A DNA stretch of 64,000 nucleotides, from contig NZ_JAAFGM010000002.1 in assembly GCF_012931985.1 (NCBI RefSeq), forward strand, positions 186,001-250,000, written 5' to 3'. The translations under genes and the position numbers were made by a program. Shown here piece after piece: positions 50,443-59,327 of the stretch. This DNA is from Candidatus Roseilinea sp. NK_OTU-006. Lineage in GTDB: Bacteria; Chloroflexota; Anaerolineae; J036; Brachytrichaceae. Numbering within the stretch: position 1 is the first letter of the stretch; every line of letters begins with the position of its first letter. The notes below the pieces were generated by a model. That model saw only the letters and a program-made list of their open reading frames with translations. It ran no database searches and was not told where the DNA came from.

Positions 50443-51441
50443 ATGCAATACTCGCGTCCATCGGATTCCCTCGTCAGATCGGTGCAACCTTTCGCAGAGT
50501 GGATGATTGACTGGATCTTCCTCTCCAGCGCTGCGGTTGCGCCGCTGGCTGCCTTCGCTGCGATCTACTACAGCGTTACCGACGCGATGGCGCAGGCGGT
50601 CGCCTGCGCCATCGTCGCCGCAGCAGCAGCCTGGGGCGCTTATGCGCGTTTTGTCGCGCCTTGGCAACTACGGGTCAGGCACTTGAAGATCGCCCCCCAG
50701 CGCGCGCCGGCATCCCACAGAGCGACCCCTGCCGCGAGCCATCCGCCGCTCAGAGTCGTCTTCTTCTCCGACCTCCACCTGGGCCGATTCAAGCGCCAAG
50801 ACTGGGCGCAGCGCATCGTCGAAGCAGTCAACGCGCAATCGCCCGACCTGGTGCTCATTGGCGGCGATTTCGTCGGCAAGACCGAATGCTGTGATATTGC
50901 TGACTTGCTCGCGCCGCTGCGCCGTTTGCAGGCGACGCGCGGGGTGTATGCCGTGCTGGGCAACCATGACTATGGCATTCCAGGCCCGGACCACTCCGAT
51001 GAGTTGATCCAACTCCTTCCGCAGTTGAACATCCGACTGTTGCGCAACGAGTGCGTGGCCATCGGCGACGATGTGTTGCTGGTCGGCGTGGATGAGTTGT
51101 GGGCCGGCCGCGATGACCTGCACGGCGCACTGGCATCCTATCGCCGCGCGCCGAACATGCGCGTGATCGTGCTTGGCCACAATCCCGACTTGATGCTGAA
51201 GCTCGACGGGCGTCGCGCTCACCCGCTGCCGCGGGATGCGTTCTTCATCTTCGGGCACACGCATCAAGGGCAGATTTACATCCCCCTCCTGCCAGGCCTG
51301 GCCATCCCGATCCAGTCCAAGTTCTACCGCGGCCTGTACCACACCCCCCATGGCATGGCGTATGTATCTGCCGGCTGCGGGGAGAACACCACACCCACCC
51401 GGCTCAACACCTGGCCCGAAATTGTGGTATTCGACGTGTGA
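50443..51441 (+). CDS. Membrane-associated metallophosphoesterase
   Basis: Calcineurin-like phosphoesterase of about 332 residues with two N-terminal hydrophobic stretches (about 20-62). The catalytic domain then follows on the cytoplasmic or outer face. Metal motifs are FSDLHLG (about 106-112), GGDF (about 140), GNHDYG (about 172), GHNPD (about 247) and FGHTHQGQ (about 270). This layout resembles the YkuE/YaeI-type enzymes, some of which act on UDP-linked lipid A precursors or other phospho-lipids. The substrate here is unknown. ATG at 50443 is used; a TTG six codons upstream is possible. It is convergent with the PA14 gene, 13 bp apart. Confidence 0.85.
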   Translation: MQYSRPSDSLVRSVQPFAEWMIDWIFLSSAAVAPLAAFAAIYYSVTDAMAQAVACAIVAAAAAWGAYARFVAPWQLRVRHLKIAPQRAPASHRATPAASHPPLRVVFFSDLHLGRFKRQDWAQRIVEAVNAQSPDLVLIGGDFVGKTECCDIADLLAPLRRLQATRGVYAVLGNHDYGIPGPDHSDELIQLLPQLNIRLLRNECVAIGDDVLLVGVDELWAGRDDLHGALASYRRAPNMRVIVLGHNPDLMLKLDGRRAHPLPRDAFFIFGHTHQGQIYIPLLPGLAIPIQSKFYRGLYHTPHGMAYVSAGCGENTTPTRLNTWPEIVVFDV

Positions 51442-51454
51442 AACCGACGACGGC

Positions 51455-53395
51455 TCAAGGCGACTCAGTCACGATCAGCAGGGTAGAGGTGACGGTGGGG
51501 GAAGGTGATGGCGACGGCGTCAAGGTCGGCGTGGGCGGCGCCGGCGTTGGCGTGTCGGTGGGCGGCGCCGGCGTCGGCGTAGGCGTAGGCGTGGGCGTGG
51601 GCGTGATGGTGGGAGAAGGGGATGGCGACGGCGTCAAGGTCGGCGTGGGCGTCGCCGTGGGCGGTGGCGGAACGAGCGCCCAGACCAGCTCAAGTTTGCC
51701 CGGGCCGGTGTAGTTCACATATTGCACTTGCAGGAAATGCCGACCGGCGTTCAACACCCGTGTGCCCACCAGCACTTTCGGACCGGCGGTGAAGTCATCT
51801 ATGCCGGCTACGAGCGCCCCATCCACCAGCAACCGCGCCCCGTCGTCCACCGTCGCCGTGAACACATACGTCCCGGCCACTGGGAAATCTACCGAGCGGC
51901 GCCAATCAGCCGAGAAGTTGAGTGAGTTGATCTGCGGCGGCGGCCAGTTCGGCATAAACGTCGTATTTAAGAATCCAGGTGGGTTCGGCGGCGCAAGCGG
52001 GTCGTCGCGTTTGATGATGACCGGCCCTGTCAAGTTAGGAGAGTTGTAGTAGCGGCCCTCCCAGCCGACGTAGTTGACTCTCCAGTTCAAAGAGACGCGC
52101 GCTGAAGCGCCCGATTTATAGTACTCGACGCGCAGGCTGTGCAGCCCGGCCGCCAGACTCACGTCAGCCGTGACCGTGCGCAGGCCGGCGCTGAACCACT
52201 GGTTGATGATCAACACGTCGTCTACAAAGACGCGCGCGCCGCCATCCACGCTGAGCGTGAACTGGTAGTTGTCCGTAGTCGGAAAGTTCGCGTCGCTGGT
52301 GAAGATGGCCGACCAGTTGTTGCGCGGGACGCCCGCATTGGGCGCAGCAGAGCCCCAGTTTACGTTCAGGGGCGGGCCAGGCAAATTCTGGTCGAACAGC
52401 ACCGGCGGGATGAGATCGAGATTGCCGAAATACTGGCTATACCATGCACCTGCAAGGTTGGGGTTCGGCGTCGCCGTCGGCCCAATGATCGCTGGGCTGG
52501 GCGGCGGCGTGCACGTCGCAGGCAAAGTTGGGATGGGCAATGGCCCGTTGAACGTATTGTTATCCTCGTTGCTTTCGAGGACCATGTTGGTCGGGTCAAC
52601 AACGACCAGGTTCGAGCCGGTGGTGAAGCCGGGGAACCATCGCGAGTCCGTCTGGCCCGGCGCCAGTCCATTCGGCGCCAGTTGTTGCTGGTTGTTCGCC
52701 TGCACGAGGAACGGGCCGGTAGGGGTGCTGCCGGCGTTCTGCACGACAACGCGAATGCCAAGTTGGGGCGAGACATAGGCGCAACTCGCGCCGGTCTCCA
52801 GCTCGATGGCTACGCTCACGACGACCAGATCCGGCCGTGGACCGGTCGGGCTGGGCGTCGGCGTCGGCGCTTCGGGCGGCAACCGGGTAGGTATCAGGTC
52901 ACCGCTGATGGTGACCGGCGTGAATGGCGTGAACCCACTGGCTGCGCCTCGTGCGATGAGGTAATACTGCCCAGTGGTTGTGGGTGCGGTCAGATCATTT
53001 CGTTCAAAGGCGCCGTCGGGGCCGGCGATGGCATCGCCTAATCGCTGGAATTCGCCAAACGGCGCCGTTGGCGAAGTGGATAGGAAGATCTCAACGACTT
53101 CGTTGGCCTGGAAGCCGCCCCCGCGCACACCGAAGAGTGCGCCGGGGGTGAGCGGGCCACTTGCCGCGACGCGCGCGCGACTGCCCGGCGACGTTGGCGC
53201 GGCATCGCCTTCCACGGCGCGGCGAGACAAGAGCCAGAATACCGCTGTACAAGACAGGATCAGCAGCACAATGGTGAGGATGCCCGCCCAGACATAGCGC
53301 GACGGCGACTCCGTTGCAATGTCCGTCGCCCCTTGCGGAGGAACCGCTGATGCGAATGTCGAGGCCGATGACGCCTGGTCGCGCTCTAAGCTCAT
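51455..53395 (-). CDS. Surface protein with CARDB and two PA14 domains
   Basis: Membrane-anchored extracellular protein of 646 residues. One membrane segment (about 34-57) follows a short cytoplasmic N terminus. Residues about 80-175 look like an Ig-like adaptor. A CARDB-like domain (RPDLVVVSVAI, about 186) spans to about 290. Two PA14-type carbohydrate-binding domains follow, starting with AGAWYSQYFG (about 312) and VGWEGRYYN (about 443). The C-terminal 70 residues are Thr/Pro/Ser repeats, which look like a wall-spanning or linker stretch. A start at 53395 is chosen with AAGGTGAC upstream; the longer frame is the shadow of the divergent methyltransferase. The likely role is glycan binding at the cell surface. 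Confidence 0.82.
   Translation of the reverse strand: MSLERDQASSASTFASAVPPQGATDIATESPSRYVWAGILTIVLLILSCTAVFWLLSRRAVEGDAAPTSPGSRARVAASGPLTPGALFGVRGGGFQANEVVEIFLSTSPTAPFGEFQRLGDAIAGPDGAFERNDLTAPTTTGQYYLIARGAASGFTPFTPVTISGDLIPTRLPPEAPTPTPSPTGPRPDLVVVSVAIELETGASCAYVSPQLGIRVVVQNAGSTPTGPFLVQANNQQQLAPNGLAPGQTDSRWFPGFTTGSNLVVVDPTNMVLESNEDNNTFNGPLPIPTLPATCTPPPSPAIIGPTATPNPNLAGAWYSQYFGNLDLIPPVLFDQNLPGPPLNVNWGSAAPNAGVPRNNWSAIFTSDANFPTTDNYQFTLSVDGGARVFVDDVLIINQWFSAGLRTVTADVSLAAGLHSLRVEYYKSGASARVSLNWRVNYVGWEGRYYNSPNLTGPVIIKRDDPLAPPNPPGFLNTTFMPNWPPPQINSLNFSADWRRSVDFPVAGTYVFTATVDDGARLLVDGALVAGIDDFTAGPKVLVGTRVLNAGRHFLQVQYVNYTGPGKLELVWALVPPPPTATPTPTLTPSPSPSPTITPTPTPTPTPTPAPPTDTPTPAPPTPTLTPSPSPSPTVTSTLLIVTESP
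51495..51665 (-). repeat. Coding low-complexity repeat (Thr-Pro / Ser-Pro tail)
   Basis: GGCGTN-type hexamers encode Thr-Pro and Ser-Pro repeats on the minus strand. A 37-nt unit occurs twice (51501-51537 and 51615-51651) with one mismatch, a sign of recent internal duplication. Confidence 0.75.
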
Positions 53396-53412
53396 GTCAC
53401 CTTGTTGAGATA

Positions 53413-53418
53413 TTATAG
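53413..53418 (-). promoter_or_regulatory. Candidate -10 element for the PA14 gene
   Basis: TATAAT on the minus strand, 17 nt before the ATG at 53395, would give a very short leader. The -35 region is weak. Confidence 0.3.
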
Positions 53419-53445
53419 GCGTGGCACACGGCTCCCTGCTAACCG

Positions 53446-54234
53446 ATGAACTGCACCAGCCTATACGATGCCCTTGCGCACGTTTACGACCTGCAACACC
53501 GTGGCTTCCTGGACGATGCGCCGATGTACTTGCGACTGGCGCGCGAGGCAGCCCCTGGCGCGTCCATCCTGGAGATCGGCTGCGGCAGTGGCCGAGTGAT
53601 GATCCCGCTGGTCGAAGCCGGCTTTCGCGTCGTAGGTGTGGACGAGTCGGCCGAGATGCTACGCATCGCCGAGCAGCGATTGCGCGCGAACCGGCGCATC
53701 CCTGCCGAGCGCTGGTCACTGGTTCACGCCGACGCGCGTGTGCTCAATTTAGCGGAGTCGGGGTTCAACATGGCCATCATCGCGCTCAACACCTTTCTGC
53801 ACAACCTCAGCCGCGACGACCAACTCGCTACGCTGCGCGCCGCGCGCCGACACCTTGCGATCGGCGGGCTGCTGGTGGTGGATTTGCCGCCGAATGACGA
53901 GCTGGCCTATCAACCCGACGACGGCGTCTTCCAGCTCGAGGCCACGTTGGTAGATCCTCACGCTGGGACCGAGATCCACAAATTCGTCGCCAGCCGCATT
54001 TTCTGGGCGATACAGGAACAAGAGTTGGTTTATCGCATAGAAGAACGCCGCGCCGGCGATGCGGTTTCCACCGAACAGCTCGTCACCTTTCGCCTGCGCC
54101 ACGTCTTCAAACATGAAATGGAGTTGCTCCTGCTCCAGAGCGGGTTTGCCGCACCGATCTGGTATGGCCACTACGACCTGTCGCCCTACGGCGAGGGCAG
54201 CCCGCGCATGATCGCCGCAGCGCGCGCGATCTAG
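53446..54234 (+). CDS. Class I SAM-dependent methyltransferase
   Basis: AdoMet-dependent methyltransferase of 262 residues. The AdoMet motif I, ILEIGCGSGRV, is at about 41-51, an acidic residue closing strand 2 is in VGVDES (about 62-67) and HADARVLNL (about 93) gives motif III. Helix-rich C-terminal residues may define the substrate, which is unknown. The gene lies 42 bp upstream of the histidine kinase. It is divergent from the PA14 gene, and the 50-bp spacer may hold both promoters. Confidence 0.85.
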   Translation: MNCTSLYDALAHVYDLQHRGFLDDAPMYLRLAREAAPGASILEIGCGSGRVMIPLVEAGFRVVGVDESAEMLRIAEQRLRANRRIPAERWSLVHADARVLNLAESGFNMAIIALNTFLHNLSRDDQLATLRAARRHLAIGGLLVVDLPPNDELAYQPDDGVFQLEATLVDPHAGTEIHKFVASRIFWAIQEQELVYRIEERRAGDAVSTEQLVTFRLRHVFKHEMELLLLQSGFAAPIWYGHYDLSPYGEGSPRMIAAARAI

Positions 54235-54276
54235 CGGCTCAGTCGCTTCTCAGCAAGTTGCACTATTATTCCGCCG

Positions 54277-55749
54277 ATGCCCATCCGCACGCGGCTCACC
54301 ATTTGGTATACAGCCGTCCTTGCGATCATCCTCCTCATCTTTAGCATCGGCGTGTATATCTACGTCACCTGGCAGATGATCCAGCAGGTGGACTCACGAC
54401 TCAACCAGGCAGCCAACACCGCGCTCCCGCTTGCCCTGAGCCGGCGGCCGGCGGTCGAGGAGCGCGCCGGCCAAACGGTGTTGACCTTGCCCGGCCTCGA
54501 TGCGTTGCGCGCCTCCGAGACATACGTGCAGCTCATCGGCCCGCGCGGACAGATCATCGGCATCTCGCCCAACATCGCCGACCCATTTCTGACGAACCAC
54601 CTCGATCCGGCCGCGTTTAAGGAAGCAGCGCGCATGCCTGCCGACCAGCGTGTTAATTTATTCACCGAGGCACAACACCGCGGGCTGCCGCCGATTCGCG
54701 TCTTTACTCAAGCCTTGGTGACGCACAACGGAGAGGTGGTGGGGTATCTTCAGGTCGCCACGTCGCTCGAAAGTATCAAGGCAGCGCAGAATAGCCTGTT
54801 GATCGCGCTCCTCTCGCTGGGTGGGGTGGGCGTCTTGTTCTCGGCCGCGATCGGCGTGTTGCTAGCGCGGCGCGCGCTGCAGCCGGTGGACGCGCTGACG
54901 AAGACGGTCATGGCGATCTACCGCGCCGAGAACCTCGACCGGCGGGTGACCGTGCCAAAGACCAATGACGAGGTGAGCCGCCTGTCGCAGGCGTTTAACG
55001 AGATGCTTGACCGGCTCTCCAAGCTCTTCCATGCCCAGCAACGCCTGATCGCCGACGTGTCGCACGAGATGCGCACCCCGCTCACCGTCATTCGCGGCAA
55101 CGTGGACTTGCTGCGGGCGATGGGCTGCGCCGACGAGGAATCGCTGGATGCGCTCACCCGCGAGAGCGACCGCATGACGCGCCTGGTTGGTGACCTGTTG
55201 CTGCTCTCACAGGCCGATGCCGGCGTGCTGCCGATGCATATTCACAACATCAGCCTGAACCAGGTCATCTCGGATGTGGAGCGCAGCGGGCAGGTGTTGA
55301 GCGCCGGCCGCGTCAACGTATCGGCGCACGTCGAACCCAACCTCGTCATCCAGGCCGATGCCGACCGGTTGAAGCAGGTGCTGTTGAACCTGGTGGATAA
55401 CGCCATCAAACACACGCCTGAGGGCGGCCAGGTGCGCATCGAAGCCGTGCGCAGTTACAACAACTACGTGCGCATCTCCGTCAGCGATACAGGCGTCGGC
55501 ATCCCCGAGAAAGATTTGCCATACGTGTTTGAGCGCTTCTACCGTGTGGACAAGTCGCGCTCGCGAGCCAACGGCGGCTCCGGACTTGGCCTCTCGATCG
55601 CTCACTCGATCGTACAGGCGCACAACGGCCGGATTGTCGTGAGCAGTAAACCCGGCGCCGGCACGACGTTCGACGTCTATCTCCCGATGCAGCATCCGTT
55701 GCCCGCGACTGGGGAGAACAGCTCGCGTAACAGCATTAGCCCTGCTTGA
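54277..55749 (+). CDS. Sensor histidine kinase (orphan)
   Basis: Membrane sensor kinase of 490 residues. Two membrane segments (about 8-30 and 172-195) flank an extracytoplasmic sensor domain of about 140 residues. A HAMP domain (about 196-248) follows, then the phospho-acceptor His in DVSHEMRTPL (about 261), N-box NLVDNAIKH (about 371), DTGVGIPEKD (about 404), FERFYRVD and GSGLGLSI (about 434). The response regulator that usually accompanies such a kinase is not on either side. The last 14 bp overlap the 3' end of the convergent PatB gene. The signal is unknown. Confidence 0.92.
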   Translation: MPIRTRLTIWYTAVLAIILLIFSIGVYIYVTWQMIQQVDSRLNQAANTALPLALSRRPAVEERAGQTVLTLPGLDALRASETYVQLIGPRGQIIGISPNIADPFLTNHLDPAAFKEAARMPADQRVNLFTEAQHRGLPPIRVFTQALVTHNGEVVGYLQVATSLESIKAAQNSLLIALLSLGGVGVLFSAAIGVLLARRALQPVDALTKTVMAIYRAENLDRRVTVPKTNDEVSRLSQAFNEMLDRLSKLFHAQQRLIADVSHEMRTPLTVIRGNVDLLRAMGCADEESLDALTRESDRMTRLVGDLLLLSQADAGVLPMHIHNISLNQVISDVERSGQVLSAGRVNVSAHVEPNLVIQADADRLKQVLLNLVDNAIKHTPEGGQVRIEAVRSYNNYVRISVSDTGVGIPEKDLPYVFERFYRVDKSRSRANGGSGLGLSIAHSIVQAHNGRIVVSSKPGAGTTFDVYLPMQHPLPATGENSSRNSISPA

Positions 55750-56950
55750 GCGCCGCGCGCATGCGATCCAGCGCCTCGATCATCTGCGCGCGTGGACATC
55801 CGAAGTTGAAGCGCAGAAACCCTTCGCCGCCTGGGCCAAACGCGGTGCCGTCGCTCAACGCCACACGCGCGCGCTCCAGGAAGAACGTGTAGGGGCTCCC
55901 GGGTATGCCGGCCTCGCGAAAATCCAGCCAGCTCAGATAGGTGGCCTCCGGCAAGGTCGCGCGCACTTCGGGCATGTGCTTGGCCAGGTAATCGAGCAGG
56001 GCATCGCGGTTGGCCGACAAGTATCGCTTGAGCGCCGTGAGCCAGTGATCGCATCGCGTATAAGCCGCCTGAGCCGCTGCCAAACCCATCGCGTTCAAGG
56101 GCGGCAACACCCCGTTATTAGCGGCGACAAAGCGCCGGCGCAGCCTTTCGTTTTGAACGACGGCGAAGCCGAAGCCGAGGCCCGGCAGGTTGAAGGTTTT
56201 GCTCGGCGCCATCAAGGTGATGCACCGCTGGGCGATCTCCGGCGAGAGGCTGGCCATCGGCGTGTGCGATACGTCATCCAGCGTGAGGTCGCTCCAGATT
56301 TCGTCGGAGCAGATCAGCACATCGTTCGCCAGACAAATCTCGGCCAGGCGCCGAAGTTCATCGCGCGTCCACGCGCGCCCAACCGGGTTATGGGGGTGGC
56401 AGTGGATGAACAGCGACGTTCGCGCGCCCATCGCGCGCGCGAACGCTTCGTAGTCCACCTCGACATTCACCCGTTGTCCCTCCCCGCGGTATTGCAAAGC
56501 CACTGGGGTTAGCGTCATGCCGTGGTTCGCCGGCGCGGAAAGGAAGGGGAAGTAGACCGGTGTCAGGACGACTGTCGTGTCACCCACGCGCCCGAAGGCC
56601 CGGCAGACCAGGTTCAGGCCGCTAACCAAGCCGGGCAGAAAGACGATCGCTTCGGGTTGGACGTGCCAACCGTAGCGCCGCTCCAACCAAGCGCAGATGG
56701 CCTGAGTCAGGCTATCCTGCGGGAACTCGTACCCGAACACGCCTTCGCTCACTCGATCGGCCAGGGCCTGACGCACCGGCTCGGGCGAGCGGAAGTCCAT
56801 GTCGGCCACCCACATCGGGATGACATCGTTCGGGTAGTATGTCCACTTTACACACCCTGGCCGGCGGCGGTCAATGACCTGGTCGAAGTCAAATGAGGTT
56901 GATGGCGAAGCGTCTTGTGAGGGGAATGAACGTTGGCTCGTCGGATTCAC
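55736..56950 (-). CDS. patB: PatB/MalY-type cystathionine beta-lyase
   Basis: Pyridoxal-phosphate enzyme of 404 residues in the MalY/PatB group, which cleaves the C-S bond of cystathionine and related thioether amino acids. Marks are FDFDQVIDRR near the N terminus, PMWVADMDFRSP (about 45), HCHPHNPVGR (about 187-196, the Asn of fold type I aminotransferases), SDEIWSDL (about 217) and the PLP lysine in APSKTFNLPG (about 251). The start is GTG. It follows HU on the same strand. Confidence 0.9.
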   Translation of the reverse strand: MNPTSQRSFPSQDASPSTSFDFDQVIDRRRPGCVKWTYYPNDVIPMWVADMDFRSPEPVRQALADRVSEGVFGYEFPQDSLTQAICAWLERRYGWHVQPEAIVFLPGLVSGLNLVCRAFGRVGDTTVVLTPVYFPFLSAPANHGMTLTPVALQYRGEGQRVNVEVDYEAFARAMGARTSLFIHCHPHNPVGRAWTRDELRRLAEICLANDVLICSDEIWSDLTLDDVSHTPMASLSPEIAQRCITLMAPSKTFNLPGLGFGFAVVQNERLRRRFVAANNGVLPPLNAMGLAAAQAAYTRCDHWLTALKRYLSANRDALLDYLAKHMPEVRATLPEATYLSWLDFREAGIPGSPYTFFLERARVALSDGTAFGPGGEGFLRFNFGCPRAQMIEALDRMRAALKQG

Positions 56951-57024
56951 AGCCCAGGATTGTCAGCGCGGGAAGGAACGGCGCGGCGACTTGGCCGTCA
57001 CCTCACGCAGTAAGCCTGCGGAGA

Positions 57025-57345
57025 TCAGACGGCTTCTTTCAGCGGCTTGAGCACACGCGCGCGAACGACATTTCGCTCGGGTTTAGCGGCGATGATGATC
57101 TTCTCGCCGGTGAACGGGTTGACCCCCTCGCGTGCGCTCGTCGCCGGCTTGCGCGACACGGTGAACTTGACAATCCCCGGCAGACTGAAGACCTGCGGAC
57201 CACTCGGACTCAGTTCACGATGGATGACGTCGCTCAGCGCAGCGAGGACTTTGTTGACATCCGCTTTGCTCAGGCCGGTGTTCTCCGCAAGCGTCGCCGC
57301 CAATTGCGATTTGTTCATCGCCTTCTTGGTGTTCGTAGTTGCCAT
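57025..57345 (-). CDS. hup: HU/IHF-family DNA-binding protein
   Basis: Histone-like DNA-bending protein of 106 residues. A short basic N-terminal extension is followed by MNKSQLAATLAENTGLSKADV, then the DNA-binding arm with GVNPFTGEKI (about 73-82) and a basic ending. It differs from typical 90-residue HU by the extension and by SLPGIVKFTV where HU has GFGxFxV. AAGGAA precedes the start. The promoter candidate lies just upstream. Confidence 0.9.
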   Translation of the reverse strand: MATTNTKKAMNKSQLAATLAENTGLSKADVNKVLAALSDVIHRELSPSGPQVFSLPGIVKFTVSRKPATSAREGVNPFTGEKIIIAAKPERNVVRARVLKPLKEAV

Positions 57346-57368
57346 GATTCTTTCCTTGAACTAGCCTT

Positions 57369-57399
57369 AATATAACTCATCTCAGTCGAAGACGTGCAA
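57369..57399 (-). promoter_or_regulatory. Candidate promoter of the HU gene
   Basis: On the minus strand TTGCAC (57394-57399) and TATATT (57369-57374) are spaced 19 bp, 24 bp before the HU start codon. TTATAT would give an 18-bp spacer. Confidence 0.4.
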
Positions 57400-57438
57400 G
57401 CGGAAGCACGACAGCATTACATCGGCCGGTGGATAATC

Positions 57439-58767
57439 ATGGCCTCTTTGCTCGGTGACCTGACCTTGCTCGCCATCGCGCTGGCCGGCGCGTTGATCGG
57501 ATGCGGCTTGGCACTGCTGCCGGGCCTGCATGTGTTCAACGTGGCCGGGCTGGCGCTGTTGCTCTCAACGCGTGGCGTCATTGGCCTGGCCGATCAAGCA
57601 TTGGCGATGTTCCTGCTGGGCGCATTGGTGGGCTGGGCGGTGGTTAACATCATCCCGGCCGTGTTCCTCTTTGCGCCGGACGACGCGAACGTAGTTGCCA
57701 TACTGCCGACGACCCGCTACTTGATGTGCGGGCGCGGCGCCGAAGCCGCGTTGCTCGTTGGGGCAGGAAGCCTGTGTGCGTTGCTCGGGTTGGTGTTGCT
57801 ATCGCCAATGCTGGACGAGGTCCTGCGCCCGTTGCGCGCGATTGTCCAACCGCACACCGGATGGATGCTGGTAGCAATCGTCGCCTTTTTGCTGTTAGGC
57901 GAGTGGCCGCGCGCCAACGATCTGGCGCCGCCGGTGCGACGCTTGCTATCGGCGTGGGCTTACCTCGGCGCCGGCCTGCTCACCTTCACTTTGAGTGGAC
58001 TGCTGGGGTTCGTCTTGCTCTATCGCAGCCCGATCGCCGTCGAATCGGCGTTCGTCAACTTGATGCCGGCGTTCGTCGGCCTATTCGCCGTCCCCGGACT
58101 GCTGCAGATCCTCTTGTTCGGCGCGAAACCGCCGCCACAGACGGCTACACTGCCGGCCGAGCTTGAACCCCGGCTGCTGCTGCGCGGCTCGTTGACCGGA
58201 TTGAGCGGCGGCTTGTTCGCGAGTGTGCTACCGGTCATCAGCGGGGGCATCGGCGGTCTATTGGCCGGGCACGCGACCGCGCAGTGGAACGAACGGCTGT
58301 TCATGATCTCGCTCGGCGCTTCGAAGGTCGCCTACTACGTCGGCAGCTTTCTGCTGCTCTTCGTGCCTGGGCTGACGCTGACACGCGGCGGTATGGCGTG
58401 GATGCTGAGCAGCGTCTATGTGCCGTATGGCTGGCGCAGCTACTGGCTCGCTGTCGCTGCCATGGCGCTGGCCGGTACGGCGGCCTTCATCGTGCTGATC
58501 GGGCTGGCGCGCGCAACGGCGAAGCTGATCAATCGCCTCAACGTCAAATGGATTGCCGGTGGGTCGCTGGTCATCGCGGTTGCGATCACGCTCGCGTTCA
58601 CCGGCTGGAGCGGATTCGTGATAATGTTGGTGGCGACGACCGTCGGCTTGATCCCGGTCATCGTCGGCGGCCGGCGGCTGAATTGCCTCGGCGTGCTGCT
58701 GATGCCGATTACCCTGAACATGATCGGCGTCGGCCCGGTCGTGGCGCAATGGTTAGGACTGCTCTGA
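57439..58767 (+). CDS. TctA-like (COG1784-type) membrane permease
   Basis: Polytopic membrane protein of 442 residues resembling the archaeal/Chloroflexi branch of TctA permeases. Marks are GLALLPGLHVFN near residue 25, NIIPAVFLFAPDD (about 74-86) with ILPTTRYLMCGRGAEA (described by its RYLMCGRG core), and a C-terminal GVLLMPITLNMIG. The classical tripartite tricarboxylate system needs TctB and TctC; neither is present here, so this branch may work alone or with an unknown partner. The ATG at 57439 is preferred to a GTG 15 codons upstream. A small unknown gene follows 19 bp later. Confidence 0.75.
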   Translation: MASLLGDLTLLAIALAGALIGCGLALLPGLHVFNVAGLALLLSTRGVIGLADQALAMFLLGALVGWAVVNIIPAVFLFAPDDANVVAILPTTRYLMCGRGAEAALLVGAGSLCALLGLVLLSPMLDEVLRPLRAIVQPHTGWMLVAIVAFLLLGEWPRANDLAPPVRRLLSAWAYLGAGLLTFTLSGLLGFVLLYRSPIAVESAFVNLMPAFVGLFAVPGLLQILLFGAKPPPQTATLPAELEPRLLLRGSLTGLSGGLFASVLPVISGGIGGLLAGHATAQWNERLFMISLGASKVAYYVGSFLLLFVPGLTLTRGGMAWMLSSVYVPYGWRSYWLAVAAMALAGTAAFIVLIGLARATAKLINRLNVKWIAGGSLVIAVAITLAFTGWSGFVIMLVATTVGLIPVIVGGRRLNCLGVLLMPITLNMIGVGPVVAQWLGLL

Positions 58768-58786
58768 TTGGGAATCGGTGATTTCG

Positions 58787-59209
58787 ATGACAAAGGCGCT
58801 GTTCGAGGGTCTGGTGCTCGACGAGGCAGGCAATGCTTTGCCGGTCGCCTACGTGGGCTCCGACCCGACCTACGTGCTGGTCGAGGACGGCTTCGCATAT
58901 CACGTGGACGCGCGAAAGGTGGACGAGCAGGTATTGAGCATGTTTCGCGAGCAGGTGCAGCAGAACGAGGCGTTGGTCAGCGAAGGGGTGCTGCGCATGC
59001 TGGGCAAAGACGACTTGTTCACCAAGGTCGCGGTGGATCGGCAGATCCGCAATCTGGATCAACACTTCGCCCAGTTGTTCACGGTGGGCATCCCAGAGCA
59101 GGCGCGCCAATATCTCGGCATGCTCGGCTTCAGCATCGTCATCAACCGGCACGGCGAAGTGGTGGACTTGAAGATGCCGAGCTTGCCGATTGACGAAGCG
59201 GGCCTCTAG
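58787..59209 (+). CDS. Conserved-looking protein of unknown function
   Basis: I do not recognise this 140-residue protein. It has no membrane segment, no cysteine and no signal peptide. The N-terminal 45 residues look beta-rich (TYVLVEDGFAYHVDARKVDEQ), and the middle (about 45-105) is helical with many charged residues. A last strand-rich piece has FSIVINRHGEVVDLKMPSLP. It starts 19 bp after the TctA-like permease on the same strand and probably shares its transcript. A GTG three codons upstream is an alternative start. The codon use and composition match its neighbours. Confidence 0.7.
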   Translation: MTKALFEGLVLDEAGNALPVAYVGSDPTYVLVEDGFAYHVDARKVDEQVLSMFREQVQQNEALVSEGVLRMLGKDDLFTKVAVDRQIRNLDQHFAQLFTVGIPEQARQYLGMLGFSIVINRHGEVVDLKMPSLPIDEAGL

Positions 59210-59327
59210 TGACTCGTGAGGTTGGGTGAGATTGCTCTTCCGGCGCGCGGTAGTGCACCCTATAGCTGCGCAGCGCGGGCGTCAGCCTGCGCCGACCCTC
59301 CTGCTACGGCATGCGGCAGCGCCGTGC

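Noticed and set aside
51495-51665. Possible CRISPR-like array
   Set aside because: The repeats are short coding hexamers without spacers of constant length.
51438-51713. Gly/Val-rich plus-strand frame near the PA14 gene
   Set aside because: It is simply the complement of the Thr-Pro coding repeats.
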